Of a DNA stretch of 64,000 nucleotides, positions 57,978 to 64,000 are shown piece by piece (within the stretch, counting starts at the first letter, position 1; every line of letters begins with the position of its first letter). Location: the NCBI GenBank assembly GCA_963655255.1, contig CAVKEB010000006.1, forward strand, positions 36,000-99,999, given 5' to 3'. The position numbers and the translations under genes were made by a program. A model generated the notes under the pieces. It searched no databases, was not told the DNA's origin, and saw nothing but the letters and a program-made list of their open reading frames with translations. The stretch comes from CAG-791 sp963655255 (GTDB lineage: Bacteria; Bacillota; Clostridia; Lachnospirales; Lachnospiraceae).

Positions 57978-59885
57978 ATGAAAGAATATATTCATGAAAT
58001 TCCAACTGCTTCAGAAAACCCGCCCCTTCAAAAGCATTATGATGTTGTTGTGGTGGGAGGCGGAATGAGCGGGCTCTGTGCGGCGATTGCATCCGCAAGA
58101 GAGGGGGCAAAAACTGCTCTGATTCAGGACCGCAGTGTATATGGCGGGAATGCAAGCAGTGAGACCAGAATGCACATTTCCGGAGCTTCCTGCCACTGGG
58201 GAAAGAAGAATGCTTCGGAAACCGGTATTCTGATGGAACTGCAGCTGGAGAACAAATATCTGAATGATTCTTTTAATTATTCCATCTGGGATGGTGTTCT
58301 CTGGAATCAGGTCAGGACAACGAAGAACCTGGACGAGTATATGAATACCACGATGGACACGGTACATTCGGATGGAGAGAAAATTCAATCCATTTTGTGC
58401 TATCAGATGTCCACGGAAATGCGTTATGAGTTCACGGCAGATATCTATATTGATGCGACAGGAAATGGTACGCTCGGATATTTTGCAGGTGCGGAATATT
58501 ATGTGGGGCGTGACGCGAAGAAACTGTTTGATGAAAAAGATGCACCGGATCTGGCAACGGGAGAAACGATGGGGAATACCATCTATTTTGTCGCGGAAGA
58601 CACCGGGCATCCGGTAAAATTTATCAAACCGGACTGGGCATATTCTTTTCCGGATGAAACAATGTTTAAGCATCGCTATCATGGAAATGCTGTCGTATAT
58701 CATGATGCGGATGACGTTGTGGTATTAAAGCCGGGAGAAGACTACCGGGACCATTCGGATCAATTGGTAGAGAAATATGATGTAAAGTCCGGATATTGGT
58801 GGATTGAACTCGGCGGCGATTGGGACGACATCATCAAACAATCGGAGGACATCCGCTGGGAATTATATAAAATTGTATATGGCGTCTGGGATCATATCAA
58901 AAACCATGGGGACCATGGTGCAGATCGGTACCAGCTTACCTGGGTCGGGGCGGTTGCCGGATGGAGAGAAAGCAGACGGCTTGCAGGCAGAGAAATGCTG
59001 ACGGAAAATGACATTTTGAAAAATCGTATTTTTCCAGATGCCGTGGCTTATGGCGGATGGCCGATGGATGAGCACACCGCGGCCGGTTTTCATGCAGTGG
59101 GACAGATTCCGTCCAAGGTTCGGAGTTTTCCGGGCTTATATACGATCCCGTTTGGAAGCTATTGTTCTTCCAATATCGCCAACCTGATGATGGCAGGGCG
59201 GGATATCGGATGCTCCAAACTGGCGATGGGATCCACCCGCGTCATGGGAACGTGTGCGGTCGGGGGACAGGCAGCCGGTACGGCAGCAGCGATGGCGGTA
59301 AAGCACCATCTTATGCCCTGGGAATTTGGCCGGAAAAAAGAGTGTATCGCTGCGCTGCAGCAGGAACTCCTGAAAAATGATGCTTATATTCCGGGGGTCC
59401 GAAATGAAGATCCGAAGGATCTGGCACGCAAAGCCCACATAACCGCGAGCAGTGAACGGCCAGAAAATGAAGCAGGAAATGTAATCAATGGCGTCTCCCG
59501 AACGGAAGAGCAGTCCAACGTATGGGAATCGGATGGAATTCGGACGGATGGAGAATGGCTGGATCTTCGATTGGAACAGAAATCCGAAGTTTCGGAAATA
59601 AGAATTACATTCGACCCGGATTTGTCGGAAGAAATCTGCATTTCGGTTTCCAAGGCATTCATGGACAAGGAAAAGCCGGGAGTTCCGGAAAGACTGGTTA
59701 AGGATTATGATATTTCCTGTAGAGACAACGGGAAAGAAGTCTACAGGATGAGTGTCCGTGACAATCATCAGCGACTGAATGTCATTCGTCCTGCAAAGGC
59801 GGTTCGGACGGACGAAATAAAAATCCATATTAAAAGCACAAATGGTTTCCCAAATGCGCGAATATTTGAAGTAAGGGTATATTGA
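57978..59885 (+). CDS. FAD-dependent oxidoreductase, paralogue of the 51706 product
   Basis: A 635-residue protein. FAD motif YDVVVVGGGMSGLCAAIASA; SVYGGNASSETRMHISGASC; NLMMAGRDIGCSKLAMGSTR; C-terminal beta domain with LDLRLEQKSEVSEIRITFDP and SVRDNHQRLN. It matches the product of 51706 along its length. ATG 57978 gives a clean N-terminus but its best ribosome binding site (GGGAGGG) is rather distant; GTG 57933 upstream has none. Two different members in one locus suggest two successive or alternative oxidations. Confidence 0.82.
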   Translation: MKEYIHEIPTASENPPLQKHYDVVVVGGGMSGLCAAIASAREGAKTALIQDRSVYGGNASSETRMHISGASCHWGKKNASETGILMELQLENKYLNDSFNYSIWDGVLWNQVRTTKNLDEYMNTTMDTVHSDGEKIQSILCYQMSTEMRYEFTADIYIDATGNGTLGYFAGAEYYVGRDAKKLFDEKDAPDLATGETMGNTIYFVAEDTGHPVKFIKPDWAYSFPDETMFKHRYHGNAVVYHDADDVVVLKPGEDYRDHSDQLVEKYDVKSGYWWIELGGDWDDIIKQSEDIRWELYKIVYGVWDHIKNHGDHGADRYQLTWVGAVAGWRESRRLAGREMLTENDILKNRIFPDAVAYGGWPMDEHTAAGFHAVGQIPSKVRSFPGLYTIPFGSYCSSNIANLMMAGRDIGCSKLAMGSTRVMGTCAVGGQAAGTAAAMAVKHHLMPWEFGRKKECIAALQQELLKNDAYIPGVRNEDPKDLARKAHITASSERPENEAGNVINGVSRTEEQSNVWESDGIRTDGEWLDLRLEQKSEVSEIRITFDPDLSEEICISVSKAFMDKEKPGVPERLVKDYDISCRDNGKEVYRMSVRDNHQRLNVIRPAKAVRTDEIKIHIKSTNGFPNARIFEVRVY

Positions 59886-59910
59886 TCTTAAGGACAATCC
59901 TGCGAGTGAA

Positions 59911-60194
59911 ATGATGATGAAGGATTACTACGGAAAAGATGTCCGGCCGTTGAAGGACAAGAAGCTGTTCCTGTTCGACATGGACGGAACGATTCCCGGG
60001 AAGAGACGCTGGTCATCGGGGACCGCCTGTACACGGACATCGCGTCTGGGGTCAATGCCGGAGTGGACACGGTGTGTGTGCTGAGCGGAGAGGCAACGGT
60101 GAAGGACATTGAAGAGAGCGCGGTAAAACCGACTTATACGCTGAAAGATGTGAAGGAGATGTGGGAGATCCTGAAGAGTGAGCCGGATATTTGA
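59911..60194 (+). pseudogene. Internally deleted copy of the HAD-IIA phosphatase gene
   Basis: Bases from 59917 match the 5' end of the gene at 46502 (YYGKDVRPLKDKKLFLFDMD, GTI), then jump at 59994 to the stretch that starts at 47163 in the full gene and runs to its stop. The missing 568 bases shift the frame, so translation ends early at 60082. The remaining sequence is almost identical to the full copy, with roughly a dozen base changes. The join lies at a short TT/TTCCCGGG overlap. Non-functional. Confidence 0.9.
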
Positions 60195-60217
60195 GAAAAT
60201 TCCATTTCAAGAAAAGA

Positions 60218-60248
60218 AGACAGCCCGTAGAAACGCGGACTGTCTTTT
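60218..60248 (+). terminator. Terminator between the HAD remnant and the regulator
   Basis: AGACAGCCCGT-AGAA-ACGCGGACTGTCT followed by TTT; the stem is imperfect in the middle and may work for both converging transcripts. Confidence 0.6.
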
Positions 60249-60269
60249 GTCTGTATAAATCAGCTGGAA

Positions 60270-61247
60270 TCAATTCTGATATATGAGATTCATGATGATA
60301 CCCTGATCGTAATCGCCGTATTTTTTTCCGAAAATATTGATCCCGCCGATATTAGAGGCATCTGGTTCAATCGAAATCTTTAAAGAAATATAACTACGTG
60401 AAGAAATGTCGAGAGTGCTGAGTGTGACATCCTTGTTTACCAGAGCTCCATCCAGGTAGGTGCCGTTCTGGCTGACGGTGATGCTCTTCAGAAGACCATA
60501 TTGAGTCCGGCCGGTTGGCCAGGTGGGAGGAGTCAGACGACCACGTCTTGCACCGAAATCACCCGGGCTTGTGTAAGTGGTGAGCGGATGATCGTTTACA
60601 TAGAATGTTATGTCAGAAGGCCAGTTTTCCTGATATCCCGGGGCTTCCGAACACAATTCCAGACTGAATGACACAGACTGGAGCGTCAGAAGAGGATTGG
60701 CATAGTTGGGGAAACGGTATTCAAGAAAACCCTGTTGGAACCATAATAATTGGGCATTTGCACGTTCCGGGAGATAGAAGGAACGAACATCGTCATAAGT
60801 ACCGATGATGCCGTTTTCATCGGCCAGGCCGCAGGTTGGCTCGATTTCAAATTGAGAGAAATTTCCAACCGGCATGTCGAGCGTGTAGGTACTGTCGGCA
60901 TTCTGTATCCCGGAGCTGAACGTTTCTACATTGAAGGACTGCATACTGCAGGTACAAATTTTCATGGAACCGTGTTTCCCCGGAAGCGTTTCTGTCACGA
61001 TCAGATTGGCATCTTCCAACACCTTAATGTTCAACGCCGTTGATGAAACAGGGGCGTTAATCAGGTCAGCGATTCTCTGAACGGACAGGGTGGTGTCTTT
61101 CAGTATATCAAGGATTTTCAATCTGACAGGCGATGAAAGCGCCTTGGAAATGCGGATAATCTGTTCATGCTGGTCCGGATTGCTGATATGCAGATCAATA
61201 TCTCTTTCTCCGATAATCTTGATACTTTTCTTCTCCTGCTTTTTCAT
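60270..61247 (-). CDS. ArsR-type regulator with large C-terminal sensor domain
   Basis: A 325-residue regulator. The N-terminal winged helix (about 25-100) has QIIRISKALSSPVRLKILDI, TTLSVQRIADLINAPVSSTA and NIKVLEDANLIVTETLPGKH. Residues 110-325 form a beta-rich domain with no metal-site cysteines of classic ArsR proteins but with LTPPTWPTGRTQYGLLKSIT and GGINIFGKKYGDYDQGI. This layout occurs in Firmicutes next to sugar importers. It is divergent from the importer at 61532, whose promoter has a matching palindrome. Probably a sugar-responsive repressor or activator of that importer. Confidence 0.85.
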   Translation of the reverse strand: MKKQEKKSIKIIGERDIDLHISNPDQHEQIIRISKALSSPVRLKILDILKDTTLSVQRIADLINAPVSSTALNIKVLEDANLIVTETLPGKHGSMKICTCSMQSFNVETFSSGIQNADSTYTLDMPVGNFSQFEIEPTCGLADENGIIGTYDDVRSFYLPERANAQLLWFQQGFLEYRFPNYANPLLTLQSVSFSLELCSEAPGYQENWPSDITFYVNDHPLTTYTSPGDFGARRGRLTPPTWPTGRTQYGLLKSITVSQNGTYLDGALVNKDVTLSTLDISSRSYISLKISIEPDASNIGGINIFGKKYGDYDQGIIMNLIYQN

Positions 61248-61321
61248 CTTGTCCCCTCTGCTCCTTTCTTCTATTTAACACATAATTCAATTTTGATCAG
61301 AAGATATTTATATATTAAACT

Positions 61322-61340
61322 ACATAATCTATGTAATAAA
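61322..61340 (+). promoter_or_regulatory. ATGTAATAA operator-like site, regulator side
   Basis: ACATAATCTATGTAATAAA repeats the ATGTAATAAA half of the palindrome at 61443-61493. It lies near the regulator's own promoter region, suggesting autoregulation. Confidence 0.5.
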
Positions 61341-61415
61341 GAATTATGTTTCACAAAAATAAACGGCGATAAACATGCAGAATGTACAAATTAATAACGA
61401 CAAAATGGAAAAATA

Positions 61416-61493
61416 TTGACAATGATACTGTAAATGATATAGCATGAACCATGTAATAAATAAAAACGCACATGAATTATTACATAGAACATG
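61416..61493 (+). promoter_or_regulatory. Promoter and operator of the fourth ABC importer
   Basis: TTGACA (61416-61421), 16-base spacer, TATAGC (61438-61443). Directly after the -10 is CATG-AACC-ATGTAATAA (61443-61459), mirrored by TTATTACAT-AGAA-CATG (61477-61493). A bound protein would block transcription start. Likely site of the ArsR-type protein encoded next door. Confidence 0.7.
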
Positions 61494-61531
61494 TGTGACA
61501 AACAGTTTTGAACAAAAATGGTGGAGGGATT

Positions 61532-62908
61532 ATGAAAACAAGATCTAAGGTACTTTCTACGACGCTTGCTGCTGCGATGATGATTTCTCTTGTTGGATGT
61601 GGGGGTACACAGAATGCAGCAGAAACCAATGGAGAGACGGATTCTGCGGCTGCAGAAGAGACCGTTTCTACAGATACGGCAGATACAACAGACACCGCCG
61701 CAACAACAGAATCCGATGAATCGGCGAATGCCGAGGCGGCAGGGAAAACGGTGATTAAGTACATTGATGGCTTTACGGGTGCAGATGGCCCGTACATGAT
61801 GAAAATCATTGATGGATTTAATAACTCTCAGGATCAGTATTATGTAGATGCGCTGCAGGACGCAGATGAATATACGAAGTTCAAGACCGGCGATTTTGAT
61901 ATGCTGGTGATTCACGCAGACTGGATGCCTACTTATGTGCAGGATGGTTTGCTGCGGGACATTGCAGATGTATATGAAAAGGCCGGACTTTCTCTGGAAG
62001 AGAACTTCCATCCGATTTCAGAAGAAATCTGCAAAATTGACGGAACACTGTACGGACTTCCTCTGGATCTCTATCCGGAGACAATGTATTACAACAAGAA
62101 GTATGTGGAAAAGGCACCGGAATCTTATGAGGACCTGATTGCACTGCGTGACAAGCTTGATTCTGAGAACAGTGGAATTTATCCGATCTCACTTCCGCTC
62201 ACCGGCGATCATCAGTGGGCATGGATGACGGCGATCGGACAGTCCGGTGTCAACTGGGTTGAGGATGGCCATATCAAACTGGATACGGAAGAAGCCTGTG
62301 ATGCTTTCATGAAGATTCATGATTTGATTTATAAGGATCATCTGAGCGCGTCCGGACTCGGCGATAACGATCAGTTCAACACATTTATCAAGAACTCGGA
62401 AGATACGGATGTAAGCGCGGTAGTTTCCCTGACAGGACCGTGGAATTACACTCCGGCTTCGGAAGTGCTCGGTGACGATCTTGCAATCGGTACGATTCCC
62501 CAGATTTATGGTGATGAAAAGAAGGTTCCGGCAGGCGCACATTGCTTTGCAGTATCGGCTGACTGCAATGATGAGGACAAGATCGACGGAATTGCTGCAT
62601 TTATGAAGTATACGTTTGATCCGGAAAATCTTATCATCTGGGCGGGATCCGGACAGGCGCCGCTGGAGTTACAGACCATTGATATGGTAAAAGAAGATGC
62701 AGATCAATATCCTGTTGCGAATGTAAATTACAGCATTTTTGATGATGCAATGTTCCTGCCGGATGTATACAATGTTCGCTCTCAGGTGGACTATGTAAAC
62801 AAAACGGTGTGGTCTACGGTTATTCAGACAGAGGATCTGAGCAGGGAAGATCTCATGGATCTGTTACAGACTGCTACAGAAACTGCAGAAGAAATTGCTG
62901 AACAGTAA
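61532..62908 (+). CDS. ABC transporter substrate-binding lipoprotein
   Basis: A 458-residue lipoprotein. Signal peptide MKTRSKVLSTTLAAAMMISL with lipobox SLVGC (Cys 23), Thr/Ala/Glu linker, then TVIKYIDGFTGADGPYMMKI and YGLPLDLYPETMYYNKKYVE, a family 1 binding protein. GGAGGG precedes ATG 61532; a TTG start at 61508 lacks support. First gene of the fourth importer. Confidence 0.88.
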   Translation: MKTRSKVLSTTLAAAMMISLVGCGGTQNAAETNGETDSAAAEETVSTDTADTTDTAATTESDESANAEAAGKTVIKYIDGFTGADGPYMMKIIDGFNNSQDQYYVDALQDADEYTKFKTGDFDMLVIHADWMPTYVQDGLLRDIADVYEKAGLSLEENFHPISEEICKIDGTLYGLPLDLYPETMYYNKKYVEKAPESYEDLIALRDKLDSENSGIYPISLPLTGDHQWAWMTAIGQSGVNWVEDGHIKLDTEEACDAFMKIHDLIYKDHLSASGLGDNDQFNTFIKNSEDTDVSAVVSLTGPWNYTPASEVLGDDLAIGTIPQIYGDEKKVPAGAHCFAVSADCNDEDKIDGIAAFMKYTFDPENLIIWAGSGQAPLELQTIDMVKEDADQYPVANVNYSIFDDAMFLPDVYNVRSQVDYVNKTVWSTVIQTEDLSREDLMDLLQTATETAEEIAEQ

Positions 62909-62932
62909 TTAAATTTGCAATTAAATCGATGA

Positions 62933-62975
62933 GCAGACAGCTGCCGGAGTGTTCTGCAGCTGTCTGCTGCTTTTT
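62933..62975 (+). terminator. Leaky terminator between binding protein and permease genes
   Basis: GCAGACAGCTGC (62933-62944) and GCAGCTGTCTGC (62956-62967), a 12-bp perfect stem, then TGCTTTTT. The permease ribosome binding site AAGGAG follows immediately, so partial read-through would set the ratio of binding protein to permease. Confidence 0.8.
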
Positions 62976-62988
62976 AAGGAGAAAAGCT

Positions 62989-63891
62989 ATGAAGGAAAGA
63001 AAAAGGTCGGCCTTACTGTTTATCCTTCCTTTTTTGGTGTTCTTTGTTTTGTTCTGGCTCATTCCCTGTGCGTATGGCGTCTTCATGAGCCTATCGAAAT
63101 TCAGTCTGACAAAAGGATATGTGGAATTTGTGGGACTGTCTAACTATAATAAAATACTTTTTTCAAATTCGATGTATCATAAATCGTTCATGAATGGAAT
63201 GAAGAACACACTGCTTTTTGTCGTATATTCGACACCGTTCCTGGTATTCGGAAGTCTGGCGCTAGCTCTTCTTCTGGATCACCTTCCGCATCGCCTGCAG
63301 GGAATTTTTCGGACCATCTATTTTGTATCCTACTCCGTTTCTGTTACCGCGGTGGCTGCGATTTTCGCATGGCTGATGAAGGGAAATGGCGGCTATCTGA
63401 ACAATCTGCTCCTGAAGATGGGATTGATTCAAAAAGCGGTGCCGTGGCTGGAGAAGCAGCCCTATGTGTGGGCTGCGCTGGTGGCCGCAACGCTGTGGTG
63501 GACAATCGGTTACAATATGATGCTCTTTGTAAATGCATTGAATGAGATTGATGGGAATCTTTATGAAGCGGCGCAGATGGATGGGGCCGGATTCTGGGCG
63601 CAGCTGCGATACATTATTCTTCCGAATATCAAGGGAGTTTTCTTCTATGTCCTGATGACAACCATCATTGCGTCATTTAATGTATACGGCCAGCCTCGTT
63701 TGATGACAAAAGGCGGACCGGGAGAATCGACAACACCGATTATCATGGTAATCAATGACACGATCATGAAACAGAATCAGCTCGGAATTGGAAGTGCAAT
63801 GACCTTGTTAATGGGAGCCGTGATTGCAATCTGCTCCATCGGACAATACAAGATGACGCAGGAAAAGAAAGAGCTGAGCGGAAAAGTTTGA
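62989..63891 (+). CDS. ABC sugar permease (MalF type)
   Basis: A 300-residue permease with six membrane segments. N-terminal KERKRSALLFILPFLVFFVL; EAA loop GNLYEAAQMDGAGFWAQLRY; then MTKGGPGESTTPIIMVINDT. ATG 62989 with AAGGAG; the earlier in-frame ATG lies in the terminator hairpin. A MalG-type partner is expected right of the window. The fifth three-hairpin repeat begins inside its last codons. Confidence 0.9.
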   Translation: MKERKRSALLFILPFLVFFVLFWLIPCAYGVFMSLSKFSLTKGYVEFVGLSNYNKILFSNSMYHKSFMNGMKNTLLFVVYSTPFLVFGSLALALLLDHLPHRLQGIFRTIYFVSYSVSVTAVAAIFAWLMKGNGGYLNNLLLKMGLIQKAVPWLEKQPYVWAALVAATLWWTIGYNMMLFVNALNEIDGNLYEAAQMDGAGFWAQLRYIILPNIKGVFFYVLMTTIIASFNVYGQPRLMTKGGPGESTTPIIMVINDTIMKQNQLGIGSAMTLLMGAVIAICSIGQYKMTQEKKELSGKV

Positions 63892-64000
63892 CAGTGACAT
63901 TGATATGTCACTGTCAAACAGCAGCATCGGTGCTGACGCACCGGCTGCCACATTCGGCAAAACCGCCTTCGCGGATTTTGCCTCAGCGAGGTATAAGTTT
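63886..64000 (+). repeat. Three-hairpin repeat, copy 5, at the window end
   Basis: Hairpin A GTTTGACAGTGACAT-TGAT-ATGTCACTGTCAAAC (63886-63919), hairpin B with loop TGAC (63921-63948), hairpin C (63956-63982), tail CAGCGAGGTATAAG. The permease stop codon is part of hairpin A. The last bases AAGTTT equal the start of a new unit, so a second copy may follow in tandem. Confidence 0.88.

Overview
The window looks like the chromosome of a low-to-mid GC anaerobic Clostridia member, most likely a Lachnospiraceae-type gut bacterium. The pointers are the Firmicutes regulators and housekeeping genes (bifunctional Rel, CodY directly behind topA, a MecA adaptor, HemZ, NAD-dependent LigA), strong AGGAGG-type ribosome binding sites, and many CUT1 sugar ABC transporters encoded without their own ATPase. 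No species can be named from the sequence alone.

Layout. 1-3785 is the right end of a prophage: the end of a structural protein, a small protein whose frame is broken in a G run, a BrnT/BrnA toxin-antitoxin pair on the opposite strand, a holin/endolysin lysis block, and a separately promoted operon of tiny proteins ending at a strong terminator. 3953-11108 carries rel, a metallo-beta-lactamase hydrolase, hemZ, an alpha/beta hydrolase and an acetamidase/formamidase. A non-coding stretch with very long hairpins (11200-11690) separates these from a membrane GtrII-like protein. 14102-24361 is a catabolic block: UroD-like protein, sugar-type ABC importer, M20 and M24 peptidases, GntR regulator, CdsB-like desulfidase and aldo/keto reductase. 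24628-35097 is housekeeping: topA-codY, rpsB-tsf, mecA-rluF, ligA, metA. 35858-46398 holds a second ABC importer with a PhnP-like hydrolase and a GH13 glucosidase, two MgtC proteins, a phosphodiesterase/phosphatase and an OPA-type transporter. 46502-63891 is an accessory region: a HAD-IIA phosphatase, a self-contained AAA ATPase module, sn-glycerol-1-phosphate dehydrogenase, an AraC regulator, two paralogous FAD oxidoreductases, a third ABC importer, a glycerophosphodiesterase, a decayed HAD copy, an ArsR-type regulator and a fourth ABC importer.

The most striking signal is a dispersed repeat made of three consecutive hairpins (A, B, C). Five copies share about 110 bp of sequence; four sit directly before a start codon and carry the Shine-Dalgarno sequence of the next gene, the fifth runs to the window end. 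Between copies, hairpin A changes on both arms so that pairing is kept. Two arrays (after codY and between the mgtC genes) have the same A-B-C order, the same TGAT loop and CGCCTTCGCG core and similar spacers, but completely different stem sequences. This is a structured, selected and proliferating element that the genes do not explain.

Other regulatory structure includes perfect hairpins between three binding-protein genes and their permease genes, operator-like repeats around the ATPase promoter, a shared 26-bp motif at two catabolic promoters next to a GntR gene, an ArsR-type operator palindrome, and a 151-bp element with 14-bp terminal inverted repeats in the mecA leader.
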